This document shows positions 1 to 8,956 of a stretch of DNA of 64,000 bases, piece after piece. Source of the stretch: CAWJKP01 sp963843465 (GTDB lineage Bacteria > Planctomycetota > Planctomycetia > Pirellulales > Thermoguttaceae). The DNA lies in the NCBI GenBank assembly GCA_963843465.1, contig CAWJKP010000001.1, forward strand, positions 1,426,001 through 1,490,000. Reading direction: 5' to 3'. Made by a program: the position numbers and the translations under genes. The stretch's first letter is position 1; each line of letters opens with the position of its first letter. The notes beneath the pieces were generated by a model that was not told where the DNA came from, ran no database searches, and worked only from the letters and a program-made list of their open reading frames with translations.

Positions 1-731
1 GCCCGCGCATGGGCAAGGCGTGGGTCATCGAGAATTGCAGCGTCGTAAATGCGCACTGCGTGGGCATCGTTCTCGGTACGGCGACCGGCGTGTATCACAC
101 CGACATCGACGCCTTCGGTTCCCATGTCGTCCGCAACAACGTGGTCCGCCGCTGCGGCCAGGCGGGCATCGCCGGCCAGAAAGGAGCGACACGCAGCCTC
201 ATCGAAGGAAACCTCATCGAAGACACCAATTATCGCAAGGAGTTCGGCGGGTGGGAGACGGCCGCCGTCAAGTTCCATGAATCGGTCGATACGGTCATCC
301 GCGGCAACCTGATTCGCGGTGTTTACCACCAGGGATACGGAGCATTCGGCATCTGGATGGACTGAGGCAACCAGGGAACGCGCATCACCGGCAACATCAT
401 CTACAACACGCAGGCCGCCAGCATCTACCTGGAGATGGACCACGGCCCGATCCTGGTCGATAACAACGTGCTCATCGGGCAAGGGGTCAAGAGCTGGTCG
501 GAAGGCGACGTGTTCGCCCACAACCTGCTGGTGGACTGCAACTTCGAGATGGCTTCCGACACGAGTCGCCAGTCACAGTTCTACCGGCCGCATACCCGAA
601 TCGTGGTCGGCGCAAACCCGGTGTTCCGGCGGACGACAAGTGGTTCCACAACATTTTCGTCCGCCGGGGGCTGGAGAGCGTCAAGAAGGCCCCTGGCTAT
701 GCCTCGGATTACAACGTGTTCCTGGAAGGGG
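1..731 (+). pseudogene. Right-handed beta-helix protein, decayed and truncated at both ends
   Basis: The start lies outside the window. Reading in the frame of position 9 gives repeated N/G/I-rich rungs (for example RNNVVRRCGQAGI and EGNLIEDTN) typical of parallel beta-helix (pectate-lyase-like, CBM-associated) proteins, probably a secreted polysaccharide-binding or -cleaving protein. The frame is broken by TGA at 363-365 and then continues for another ~85 codons (GNQGTRITGNIIYN, then DNNVLIG), so the stop looks like a TGG-to-TGA change. Near 615-632 the coherent reading moves to another frame (DDKWFHNIFVRRGLESV, then YASDYNVFLEGVRW). At 732 the gene runs into the end of IS-A. What is seen: two lesions plus an IS-cut 3' end. 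Inference: a dead gene. The enzyme class cannot be named. Confidence 0.75.
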
Positions 732-2440
732 TGCGCTGGTCCGGCGAAATTCGGTGGTCGAATTCCGGGTGATTAGTGGCCCCGGGGAGCAGACTCTGCA
801 TGCCAATTCGATGGATCGACGCACGGGAAGTGCTGGCTCCGCACTGGGGATGGAGCCTGGAAAGGAGCCTATGCGAGGAGCGGCGCAGAGAGACAGCGTG
901 CTGCTCAGTGAGGGACTCGCCCGAGATCCCGTTCACGCCGGCGCCGGATAGTGGCGATGGGCAGATGCTTGCGGCTGTGCTGATAGCTCACCTCCTGCTC
1001 GATCCGCACCCCGGGCTGTCCCTTGACCAGCACCTGCGGCAAGGCACAAGGGGCAGGCCGCGGCCAGAGGGTACGAGGCTCGAAGCGAGGGCTACGATTC
1101 ACTGGCCGCTGCCGAAAGTAGACTTCGTCCGGTGTTCTGCCTCCCAACGTCGAATGCGGCCGATGCTGGTTGTACCAGACGGCAAACCAGGACAGTTCCT
1201 GCCGGAACGTCTTGGAGCGCAACGACACCAGGAGTCTTCGGGTACATTCGACCTTTACCGTCTGGATGAAGCGTTCCACCACCGCAATGCTGCCATGTTG
1301 GCCCACGGCCCCAAACCTCGGGCGGATCCCTTTGCGATGACGACACCAATCCTTGAAGCCCTCGCACCAGAACTGCTTGCCCTGGTCGCAGATCAGGTAC
1401 TTGGGCTTGGCCTGGGCCTGGTGCATGACACGTCCCAGGAAGGTGCAGACGTGCTGGGAATGGGGCTCCTTCTTGAAGACGGCAAAGCCCATGGCGCGGC
1501 GGGAGAAGTGATCGATCACCACGGCCACCCAGTAGGCGAAGGGCCAGCACTGGGCCAGGCTGAAGGGGAGCCAGGGGGCCCAAAAGCCCAACTGAGTGGG
1601 AACCAGAGTGAGATCGACATGCCAAACGTGATGGATCCGCTTGGCCGTGACCACCTGCTGGGCAGCCTCGGCGGGAGCCTTCTCGACCTGCGGCACTTCT
1701 CCGGCGACCTGGGGCGATGCTGCTTGCTTCTCAGCCGGGTTGGGGTGAGGATCTTCCTTGAGAATGCGGCCGACGGTGGTGGTGCCCAGATGGAGCCCGG
1801 CTCGGCAAAGTACTTGAGCGATCTTCTGCTTTCCCAGGAACGGGCAGAGAGTCTTGAATCGCTGGACGAGGTAGCCAGCGCAGTCCGGGAACTTGTTGAC
1901 CGGCTGACAGGTCTGTACCAGGGCCTCGCTTCCTGTCTCATCGATTCGCCGCATCCAGGAGCTGATGGTGTCGGCCGTCACCACAAATACTTTGGCAGTC
2001 TGCTCCAAAGACCAACCTCGGGTGGCGCGCAGTTCGAGGATCGCCATACGCTCGGTGGCTGGGTAGTGAGGTCTCCGCTGGGGGTCGATCTGCGCCATCC
2101 GGACATCCTTGAAGCGTATCTCCTCGCCACGCAGGGCCACTTCCTGCTCGAGGCGGTCGCACTCGGCTTTCAGCCGAACGCGCTGGTTGCTGCTGTCGGC
2201 CGCCCAACTGCGACTGTAGGTCAAGGCATACTGACCCAGAGCGATGACGTGCAGGATAGCGGATTTGACGTGGGTGCCCCAGCTTTTGGGGAGCGGGATT
2301 TCCGGCTGCTTGTTCTTGCTGGGCATTTTCGGCTCCAAGGGAGAGGTTTTCTCTGAATCCCTTGAAGATTAGCATAAACTCCACGAGATATGAGGGTTAC
2401 GATCGGAAGTCCGCAACCCAAGAATCGCCGGACCAGCGCA
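732..2440 (-). mobile_element. IS-A, complete insertion sequence (1709 bp)
   Basis: The element is bounded by perfect 16-bp inverted repeats: TGCGCTGGTCCGGCGA at 732-747 and TCGCCGGACCAGCGCA at 2425-2440. The ends have the TG...CA form common in IS3/IS481-type elements. One DDE transposase gene fills most of it on the minus strand, starting about 100 bp inside the right end. No target-site duplication is visible (left flank GGAAGGGG, right flank CCCTATCG). The two flanks hold different broken genes, so the locus has probably rearranged since insertion. Its ends recur as fragments at 14178, 15374, 20809, 29379, 36251 and 55412, and perhaps at 46349. This is the only complete copy. Confidence 0.9.
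905..2326 (-). CDS. IS-A transposase, HTH plus DDE integrase core (rve)
   Basis: This DDE recombinase moves IS-A. Counting from an upstream TTG at 2338, an N-terminal helix-turn-helix region spans about residues 90-135 (PATERMAILELRATRGWSL, then ISSWMRR), and an rve catalytic core spans about 235-420. The catalytic acids are probably D242 (WHVDLT), D318 (ICDQGKQF) and E355 (VVERFIQT). The C-terminal part has the RPHSTLGGRTPDEVYF motif typical of IS3/IS481 relatives. ATG at 2326 is preferred over TTG at 2338 because GGAG lies 8 nt upstream of it and related copies also begin MPS/MPA. The frame is intact, so the enzyme may be active and could have generated the IS-A fragments in this window. 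Exact family (IS481-like or IS3-like) is uncertain. Confidence 0.9.
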   Translation of the reverse strand: MPSKNKQPEIPLPKSWGTHVKSAILHVIALGQYALTYSRSWAADSSNQRVRLKAECDRLEQEVALRGEEIRFKDVRMAQIDPQRRPHYPATERMAILELRATRGWSLEQTAKVFVVTADTISSWMRRIDETGSEALVQTCQPVNKFPDCAGYLVQRFKTLCPFLGKQKIAQVLCRAGLHLGTTTVGRILKEDPHPNPAEKQAASPQVAGEVPQVEKAPAEAAQQVVTAKRIHHVWHVDLTLVPTQLGFWAPWLPFSLAQCWPFAYWVAVVIDHFSRRAMGFAVFKKEPHSQHVCTFLGRVMHQAQAKPKYLICDQGKQFWCEGFKDWCRHRKGIRPRFGAVGQHGSIAVVERFIQTVKVECTRRLLVSLRSKTFRQELSWFAVWYNQHRPHSTLGGRTPDEVYFRQRPVNRSPRFEPRTLWPRPAPCALPQVLVKGQPGVRIEQEVSYQHSRKHLPIATIRRRRERDLGRVPH

Positions 2441-2788
2441 CCCTATCGTTATCAGGTGAAGGCCATCCATTCCATCGGCGACCTCACGAGACGGGATGCT
2501 GCCAGACCGAAACCCGGCGCCAAGTTCTGGAAGATCGAGCCCCTGAAGTTCGCACTCACGCAAAAACCGAGCTGGATGAGCATCAACGCCGATACCGGAT
2601 TGATCACGGGCACGCCCGATGGGACCGGTGGGCCAGTGACCGTTAGCCTGACGCTCACGAAAGAGCATCGGCTCGTGCATGACAAAGATGCAATCGTGTG
2701 GGGGAACGAATGGGAGAAGAACAAGACGTATGAGACCGTGGGACCCGTGACGCAGCCGTTTGTTGTGCATGGGACGAAGGGTGAGTGA
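2441..2788 (+). pseudogene. Ig-like (He_PIG-type) domain protein, C-terminal fragment
   Basis: Reading starts directly at the IS-A boundary: PYRYQVKAIHSIGD, then FALTQKPSWMSINADTGLI and GTPDGTGG. The pattern of 'P-x-W-M-x-I-x-x-x-T-G-x-I-x-G-T-P' is the hallmark of the putative Ig (He_PIG) cadherin-like fold found in large secreted proteins. The open frame formally begins inside IS-A (ATG at 2390), so its first 17 codons are IS sequence. The host gene has lost everything upstream. It ends with a normal stop at 2786-2788. This is a non-functional tail of an exported multi-domain protein. The parent gene is not elsewhere in the window. Confidence 0.65.
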
Positions 2789-2861
2789 GTGCTTGCGGAG
2801 CGGCATAGTCCGCCCTCGCGCGTGCGACCGACGAGTCCCCTGGAATGAATGAGCGCAGACC

Positions 2862-4574
2862 ATGACGAAGATGATCGCCCTGTTGACGGCGTATGCAACG
2901 CTCCTTTGCCCGAGCGCGATGTGCTTTGCCGCCGAGCCGCCCAGACCCAAGTTTGCCACGGAGGGGGCCGGCGTGGTGCTCAGCCTGGGACAGGACAACA
3001 AGGTCTACGTCAGTTGCGGCAACATGATGGTCCAGTGCGAGCGGGACGGAAGCAAGATGGTCGGCCTGCCCGCGATGAACAGCTCGGTGGTCGGCGTTGC
3101 GGCCAGCTCGCAGGGCCTCGTCGCCGTGGCTTACGCCCACTTCACCAAGAACGTGACGCTGTTTGACGGGGATTTCAACGTCGTCAACCGATTCACGATG
3201 ATCGCCGACGCGGGCTTCCGCTCGCCGGCCGGCGTTGCCACCGGCCCCAGCGGCGACTTCTACGCCTTGGATCAGGGGCTGGATCGGGTGATCCGCTTCC
3301 ACCCCGACGGCATCCGCTGCGGCATCTACCGGATCCCCCGGCAGCCGGCCGACGATAAGGGCGAGTTGGCCCACTTCTGCGTCTGCGAGAGGACCAACAC
3401 CATCTACGTGGTCAACCGCGCCCCGGCGGTCCGCTGCTGCTGGTTTGATCCCAAGAGCTGGAAGTCTACCTGCAAGAATCTCTGGGAGGTGAAGACCGAG
3501 GGCACGCTTGACGCCGGCAGCGGCCTATTCTGGGGCTACGGCGGATTCGACGTGGACGAAAATGGCATCCTTTACGTGCTGGAGAAGAACGGCGGCATCG
3601 TGAAGCGCTACGACGCCAGCGGCAAGCGGCTGGAGGATGTCAAACTGGCCTTCACCGACGACCTCAAGCCCACCGACAAGAACTACCTGTGGGGCATCTG
3701 CGTCTCCAACGGCGAGCTGCTGTTGCACCGCAGCCATCCCACGGAGATGTTCCAGCGCTACAGCCTCAAGACCGGCGCGAAGATCAGTGTCGTCGAGATG
3801 CCCAAGGACTTCTACGCCATCGCCAGGGTCCCCAAGTCCGACAACGAGGGCACGATCATCAAGCCGGTCAATTCCGACGTCGGCGCCCCGGTGGATCGCA
3901 AGACGCTCAGGGTGCTCTTCATCGGCAACAGCCAGTTCCGCTGCGTAAGCGACATACCGGAGATCATCGAGGAGATCACGCGGGCGACGACCGACAAGAA
4001 CATTCCAGTCATCCTGGCCGACGAGATCGTTGTCGGTGGCGTTGGCACCAAGGGGTTCTGGGATGACGGGCTGGCCCGCAAGCGGATCGCGGCCGGCGGC
4101 TGGGACTGGGTGGTCGTCCACGAGATCGTCTACAGCTACGGCGGAGCCGCTACGTTCGCGGAGTACATGCCCAAGTTCGCCGAGGCGGCCAAGAAGGCCG
4201 GCGCGAAGATCCTCTTCGTCGCCACGGGTGAGATCGAGCAGGCCAAAGCCAGGGCCGGCGCGATGTACATGGATGCGGCCGCGATGGCCAAGAAGGTCGC
4301 CGGCCGCGTGGCAGGCTGCGGCATGTCCTGGACGAAGGCCTGGGGCAAGGACCCCAAGCTGGACTTCTGGTATACCGACCGGGCCCACCCTAGCGCCAAA
4401 GGCTACTACATCAACGCATGCGTGATATTCGCCGCTCTGACCGACTGCAGCCCCGTCGGCATGCCCGTCTACTCGCAGGGCCTGGACAGGACGCCCATCA
4501 CCAAGAATGAAGCCTCGCTTCTCCAGAAGGCTGCTTGTGACCAGTGCCAGGAGGACCGCAAGAACGAGAAGTAG
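2862..4574 (+). CDS. Secreted beta-propeller / SGNH-hydrolase fusion protein
   Basis: The product is 570 residues with a signal peptide at about 1-24 (AMCFAAEPP). Residues ~35-330 form NHL/SMP-30-like blades (SPAGVATGPSGDFYALD; DVDENGILYVLEKNGG). From ~348 an SGNH-type esterase domain follows: block I FIGNSQ with the likely nucleophile Ser357, and block V DRAHPSAKGYY with Asp506 and His509. Family knowledge: SGNH enzymes deacetylate or de-esterify carbohydrates and lipids. The propeller may bind substrate or sense ligand (inference). No strong Shine-Dalgarno sequence precedes ATG 2862. The frame is intact although it lies between an IS-cut gene and IS debris. It is probably monocistronic, since the next gene has its own promoter-like region. 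Confidence 0.75.
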   Translation: MTKMIALLTAYATLLCPSAMCFAAEPPRPKFATEGAGVVLSLGQDNKVYVSCGNMMVQCERDGSKMVGLPAMNSSVVGVAASSQGLVAVAYAHFTKNVTLFDGDFNVVNRFTMIADAGFRSPAGVATGPSGDFYALDQGLDRVIRFHPDGIRCGIYRIPRQPADDKGELAHFCVCERTNTIYVVNRAPAVRCCWFDPKSWKSTCKNLWEVKTEGTLDAGSGLFWGYGGFDVDENGILYVLEKNGGIVKRYDASGKRLEDVKLAFTDDLKPTDKNYLWGICVSNGELLLHRSHPTEMFQRYSLKTGAKISVVEMPKDFYAIARVPKSDNEGTIIKPVNSDVGAPVDRKTLRVLFIGNSQFRCVSDIPEIIEEITRATTDKNIPVILADEIVVGGVGTKGFWDDGLARKRIAAGGWDWVVVHEIVYSYGGAATFAEYMPKFAEAAKKAGAKILFVATGEIEQAKARAGAMYMDAAAMAKKVAGRVAGCGMSWTKAWGKDPKLDFWYTDRAHPSAKGYYINACVIFAALTDCSPVGMPVYSQGLDRTPITKNEASLLQKAACDQCQEDRKNEK

Positions 4575-4663
4575 AGCGCGGCCGAGAAACGGCAATCACA
4601 AAGAGCATGGCGTGTGGCCAAAATACTCCGCTGAGTATCAAAACCTTTGGCGACGGGAGTTTG

Positions 4664-4741
4664 AAAGGTAAATCGCCGTCATGATGCCCACAAGGCAAAC
4701 GAAGAACGCTTGGACCAGAGAGTAAATCGCCTTGATGCCCA
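4664..4741 (-). mobile_element. Possible IS-C transposase N-terminal remnant
   Basis: The 385-bp gap 4575-4959 holds no gene. On the minus strand this stretch translates to GIKAIYSLVQAFFVCLVGI, resembling the IS-C transposase start (MGIIKAIYLLIRAFLVSRL). The match covers only ~15 residues and degrades quickly, so it is tentative. Confidence 0.3.
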
Positions 4742-4898
4742 GCCTCTGCTCAACGGCATCACGTTTCGCAGCGCACGTCGGTGTGTCGACCTGAGCCGCT
4801 TGCCGAGCTATTTGACAGGATCCTCCGCCAGGGGTATCGTGAAAGCGGCATCTTAGTCGTAGCATGACAAACCCAAGGACACGCGATCTTGTCAACTC

Positions 4899-4919
4899 TT
4901 GTATGGCCACACCATACAA
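4899..4919. promoter_or_regulatory. Palindromic operator candidate upstream of the glycosidase operon
   Basis: TTGTATGG and CCATACAA form a perfect 8-bp inverted repeat around the spacer CCACA. It sits about 40 nt before the TTG start of the next gene. A TTGTCA hexamer (4889-4894) and a TACAAT hexamer (4915-4920) flank or overlap it with a 20-nt spacer, longer than ideal. Size and symmetry fit a LacI/GntR-type repressor site. No regulator gene is in the window. Confidence 0.5.
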
Positions 4920-4959
4920 TCGTACGGCATAAAGGTCCTGAATTCGTGGGAGATAAATC

Positions 4960-7749
4960 TTGAGAAAGAACCTGTTGGCTGTCGTTTGGGCCGGCATGGC
5001 CGGCATGGTTGCTTTGTCGTGGGCTGCGGAGCCGTCGCTCTTGTGGATCCAAGGCGAGAATCCCTCGCGGAGCCAGACGCACCGCAACGCCTGGTTCGAT
5101 GCCGTGGACCCCGCAGAACTCTCCGGCGGTGCTCAGATCGCCAACTTCTCCGAGCCAGGTCAGCAAGATGGCTGGGCTGAATACGATCTGACTATCCCCG
5201 CGGCCGGCTCGTATCATTTCTGGCTGCGTGCCAATCCTTGTACCGGCATCCGCTACCAGTTGGATGGCGGCGATTGGGTCCGGCTTGATCCTCAGGCCCT
5301 GGAGAAAGATGACCGGGCCAACGGGCGCAAGCCCGGCTACGTCAAGCGGGTCCAGCAGTGGTTCAACGTGGCAGCCGACGGCCAGCACGATGCCCGCACG
5401 ATGACTTGGTACCAGCTTGGCACCCTGGAACTGGCCCAGGGCAAACATACGCTCCGCTTCAGCCTGGGCGGAGACGAGGCGGGCGCCAAACGGTTCGCAG
5501 CCCTCGATTGCTTTGTGCTCACCACCGGCCAGTTTCAGCCCAACTTCCAGCACAAACCTGGCGAGCAACCCAAGGACCTGGTTTGGCTGAAAGAAGAAGA
5601 CACCTGGCCGTTCCAGCCCGAGAGGGACCAGTTCTCGCCGGACGCCCTGCTTGATCTGCGCAGCCTGAACGAAGGGACTGCCGGTCAGCATGGCTTCATC
5701 CGCCTCAGCGAGGACGGCAACTCGTTTGTTCGCGGCGACGGCCAGTCGATTCGCTTCTGGGGTGGTTCGGACTATACGCAGCGGATCGCCCACGAGAAGA
5801 AGGATCAGGGGCTCCTGGAGCACCATGCGCGGTTCCTTGCCAAGCGAGGCGTGAACATCGTCCGGTTGCACGGGGCCATCGAGCCGAAGCGGCCGGGATC
5901 GAAGGTGACCAACGTCGATGAGAAGGAGCTGGACGAGATCTACCGCCTCGTGGCGGCAATGAAGACGGCCGGCATCTACACGATGATCGATCCCTACTGG
6001 GCCGTGCAGGTCCATGCCCAGGAGGGCTGGGGCGTGGCCGACGCGGGAAACGGCAACTGCACCGCGCTGTTGTTCTTCGATCCCGCGCTCCAGAAGGGCT
6101 ACAAGGCCTGGCTGCGGCGGATCTATTCCGAGGCGAATCCGTACACAGGCGTGCCGCTGGCCAAGGACCCGGCCGTAGCGGTCATCTTGATCCAGAACGA
6201 GGACGGCACGCTCTTCTGGTCGATGCAGAGCGTCAAAGGCCAGGCTTTGCTCAACCTGCGGAAGCTCTACGGCGACTGGGTCGTAAAGAAATACGGGTCT
6301 TTCCAGAAAGCGCAGTCGGCCTGGCAGGGCTACAAGCATGAGGACGATAATTTTGCCGCCGGCCGCCCCGGCATGTTCATCGTCTGGGAACTGACGCAGG
6401 ACGCGAGGAATAAGAAAGGCGACGGCGACGGCCGCGAGGCCCGCTTGGCCGACCAGGCCGAGTTCATGGGCCGCATGCAGTACGACTTCAACCGTGAAAT
6501 CGCCCGCTATCTCCGTGAAGAACTCGGCTGCAAGCAACTGATCAACGCCGGCAACTGGCGATCGGCCGACCAGGTGATCCTCGACGATGTTGAACGCTGG
6601 AGCTACACGGCCAACGACGTGATCGGCAAAGATCACTACTTTTCGGGGATCCACAACGGGTTGAACGTTGGCTGGCAGATCCTGCCCGGCCAGGTCTTTA
6701 CCTCCCCGTCGTTCACGAAGAATCCCCTCGGCTCGCCGCTTTGCCTGCGCCAGGTCGTCGGGCGCCCGTTCATGGTGTTGGAGAGCCTGTGGGTTCCGCC
6801 CACGCGCTACGAATCGGAAGGCCCGCTGGTGGTGGCCGGGCAGAGCTGCCTGACGGGTCTAGCCACGTTCTGCTGGTTCGCCACGGGCGCTGAGGAGTGG
6901 CAGACGCCAATCAACAAGTGGACCTTCTCCATCCCCATGACGCTGGGCCAGTTCCCGGCCGCCGCACTGCTGTTCCGCAAGGGCTACCTGCTGCAAGGGC
7001 TGGCCGTTGTCCACGAGGAACGCTCGTTGGATAATGTCTTCCATCGCCGCCTGCCGCTGATCGCTGAGGAAGGGGCCTGGGACCCGAACCGCGACAAGGG
7101 GGCCATGCCCGAAGGCACGCCCTTCAAAGCGGCTGTCGACCCGCTGGCCTACCTGGTCGGGCGCGTGGAGGTCAAGTACGGCGGAGATCCCGCGAAGAGC
7201 ACGGTCGCCGACCTGTCGAAGTACATCGACCCGTCCAGGAAAACGACCCGCAGTATCACGGGCCAGATCACCACCGATCTGGCCCGCGGACTGTACCTGG
7301 TCGATGCTCCCAAGGCCCAGGGCGTAACCGGCTTCCTGGGCGGCGCCGGCCCGCAGAGGTTGAGCGACGTGACGGTGGACTGCGCCAACCAGTATGCCTC
7401 CGTCGTGGTCATTCCGTTGGATGATCAGCCCATTGCCACTTCCCGCCGGCTGCTGGTGCAGGTGGGCACCGTCTGTCGGCCGACCGGCTGGCGCGAGCGC
7501 CCGATGCGGATTCCGACCAAGGAAGGCGTCGTGGAGGGGAGCCGGATCATCGAGCCTGGCACGTCGCCCTGGCAGGTGGAGAAGACGCGGGGCCAGATCA
7601 CGGTCCGCAACCCTTCGATCATCAAAGCCACGTCGCTGGATGCCAACGGGATGGCGATTTGCGACGTTCCGATCACCAAAGGCAGCGGTGACATCAAACT
7701 TACCTTGCCCGAAAATGCCCTCTACGTCTGTCTTCAAGGGGCCCGGTAG
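4960..7749 (+). CDS. Secreted clan GH-A glycoside hydrolase with N-terminal binding domain
   Basis: The product is 929 residues. A signal peptide covers about 1-22. A beta-sandwich carbohydrate-binding-like domain follows at ~25-190 (YDLTIPAAGSYHFWLRAN; GTLELAQGKHTLRFSLGG). A (beta/alpha)8 glycosidase domain runs from ~240 (FWGGSDYTQR; KRGVNIVRLHG). The Asn-Glu pair in LIQNED (Glu414) is the probable acid/base, and Glu608 in MVLESLWV is the candidate nucleophile, as in GH5/GH42-like enzymes. The exact GH family and substrate cannot be assigned; action on a plant or algal polysaccharide is inferred. The start is TTG, chosen because GGGAG lies ~7 nt upstream and no better start exists. It leads an apparent two-gene operon, with 54 bp to the next gene. 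Confidence 0.75.
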   Translation: MRKNLLAVVWAGMAGMVALSWAAEPSLLWIQGENPSRSQTHRNAWFDAVDPAELSGGAQIANFSEPGQQDGWAEYDLTIPAAGSYHFWLRANPCTGIRYQLDGGDWVRLDPQALEKDDRANGRKPGYVKRVQQWFNVAADGQHDARTMTWYQLGTLELAQGKHTLRFSLGGDEAGAKRFAALDCFVLTTGQFQPNFQHKPGEQPKDLVWLKEEDTWPFQPERDQFSPDALLDLRSLNEGTAGQHGFIRLSEDGNSFVRGDGQSIRFWGGSDYTQRIAHEKKDQGLLEHHARFLAKRGVNIVRLHGAIEPKRPGSKVTNVDEKELDEIYRLVAAMKTAGIYTMIDPYWAVQVHAQEGWGVADAGNGNCTALLFFDPALQKGYKAWLRRIYSEANPYTGVPLAKDPAVAVILIQNEDGTLFWSMQSVKGQALLNLRKLYGDWVVKKYGSFQKAQSAWQGYKHEDDNFAAGRPGMFIVWELTQDARNKKGDGDGREARLADQAEFMGRMQYDFNREIARYLREELGCKQLINAGNWRSADQVILDDVERWSYTANDVIGKDHYFSGIHNGLNVGWQILPGQVFTSPSFTKNPLGSPLCLRQVVGRPFMVLESLWVPPTRYESEGPLVVAGQSCLTGLATFCWFATGAEEWQTPINKWTFSIPMTLGQFPAAALLFRKGYLLQGLAVVHEERSLDNVFHRRLPLIAEEGAWDPNRDKGAMPEGTPFKAAVDPLAYLVGRVEVKYGGDPAKSTVADLSKYIDPSRKTTRSITGQITTDLARGLYLVDAPKAQGVTGFLGGAGPQRLSDVTVDCANQYASVVVIPLDDQPIATSRRLLVQVGTVCRPTGWRERPMRIPTKEGVVEGSRIIEPGTSPWQVEKTRGQITVRNPSIIKATSLDANGMAICDVPITKGSGDIKLTLPENALYVCLQGAR

Positions 7750-7803
7750 CCAATACACTCGGACAAATCTATCCCTCCCCATTTTGCCAAGGAGATAACG
7801 TCC

Positions 7804-8682
7804 ATGTTAAAGCCATTAGGCTTGATCGCACTGACCCTTTTCCCAGTAGCGTTCGCCGCGAACGGGCTGTTGGCCGGCGACGTCGGCACGAGCAAGTCGT
7901 TCCATGGCCCGGTCGGCCTGGTGTCACCTTATAGCCTCCGGGACCTGCAAAAAACACAAGGTCTGGCGGCCGCGCTCGACAAGACGCGCAGCTTTGGCTT
8001 CCGCTACGTTGAGTTCGGTGCCGACTTCGGTGGCCTGAAACCGGCGGAGTTCAAGGCCGAGCTCGACCGCCGTGGGCTAATACCCATCGGCCTGCATTTC
8101 AGTTACGAGCAGATACGCGACGATGTCGAAGGCGTCGCCGCCGCAGCCAAGGTCATGAACGTATCGCGCATCGGCTGCGCGTGGATTCCCCACAAGGATC
8201 CTTTCGACGAGAAGCAATGCCGCGCGGCCGCGGTGGTGTTCAATCGGGCGGGTGCGGCGCTGGCCAAACACGGCATGCAGTTCTACTACCACACCCACGG
8301 CTACGAGTTCCGGCCCTTCGGCCAGGGCACGATCTTCGATCTCTTGGTTACGGAAACCAGCTCGAAGACTCTCATGTTCGAGATGGACGTTGCATGGGTT
8401 GTGCTTCCGGGCCAGGATCCGACCGCGTTGATCAAGAAGTATCCCGATCGCTGGCTCCTGATGCACGTCAAGGATTTGAAGAAGGGCGTGCCGCACAATC
8501 ACCTGGTCAAAGCGGCGCTGACCGACCAAGTGCCTGTCGGCAGCGGTCAGGTCGATTGGCCTACGCTGCTCCGCGCGGCCCAGGGGGCGGGACTGAAGTA
8601 CTACCTCATCGAGGACGAATCGCCCGCCGTCCTCGAACAAATCCCGCAGAGCTTGCGGTACCTGGAATCGGTTAGCTGGTGA
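7804..8682 (+). CDS. Secreted sugar-phosphate isomerase/epimerase-like TIM barrel
   Basis: The product is 292 residues, a xylose-isomerase-like TIM barrel (AP_endonuc_2 fold). Likely metal and substrate residues are in YYHTHGYEF (His163/165), FEMDVAWV (Glu193, Asp195), MHVKD (His221) and LIEDES (Glu270). A hydrophobic N-terminus (LGLIALTLFPVAFAANGLLAG) suggests export, which is common for planctomycetal members and unlike cytosolic isomerases. AAGGAGAT lies 7-8 nt before ATG 7804. It probably acts with the upstream glycosidase on released sugars (inference from the shared transcript). Substrate unknown. Intact. Confidence 0.8.
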   Translation: MLKPLGLIALTLFPVAFAANGLLAGDVGTSKSFHGPVGLVSPYSLRDLQKTQGLAAALDKTRSFGFRYVEFGADFGGLKPAEFKAELDRRGLIPIGLHFSYEQIRDDVEGVAAAAKVMNVSRIGCAWIPHKDPFDEKQCRAAAVVFNRAGAALAKHGMQFYYHTHGYEFRPFGQGTIFDLLVTETSSKTLMFEMDVAWVVLPGQDPTALIKKYPDRWLLMHVKDLKKGVPHNHLVKAALTDQVPVGSGQVDWPTLLRAAQGAGLKYYLIEDESPAVLEQIPQSLRYLESVSW

Positions 8683-8916
8683 GTTCAAAGCATCCCGCAC
8701 GCTCCGTGTGCCGGCGACGAACGTCATGGTCTTCCAGTGTCCGTGAGGCACCTTCGCGACTAAGGACTAGGGTTCTCGGCAACGTGCGGATCTGCTCTGC
8801 CGCCGCCTGACTGCCTCAACCGGGCGGCTGCGACATCGATCGAGACAGCAAGACAAGGCCCCGGCTGGGGCGCCGGCCCGCCACCTGGCCTGCCCGCGGT
8901 TCCGTACAAGCGGTAC

Positions 8917-8922
8917 TATAAT
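8917..8922 (+). promoter_or_regulatory. -10 promoter box for the amidase gene
   Basis: A perfect TATAAT lies 34 nt before the probable ATG at 8957. No convincing -35 hexamer is seen at 16-18 nt upstream, so this is a partial promoter call. The rest of 8683-8956 shows nothing recognisable. Confidence 0.4.
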
Positions 8923-8956
8923 GACTTGCAAACAACCAGGAACACCAGATCGCCCA

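Noticed and set aside
363..365. UGA recoded as Trp or selenocysteine
   Set aside because: The same gene has another frameshift and an IS-cut end, and TGA ends several intact genes here (for example at 8682).
4759..6654. 631-codon minus-strand open frame
   Set aside because: Antisense to the clear GH-A glycosidase; composition is the His/Val/Gly-rich pattern of a high-GC shadow frame.
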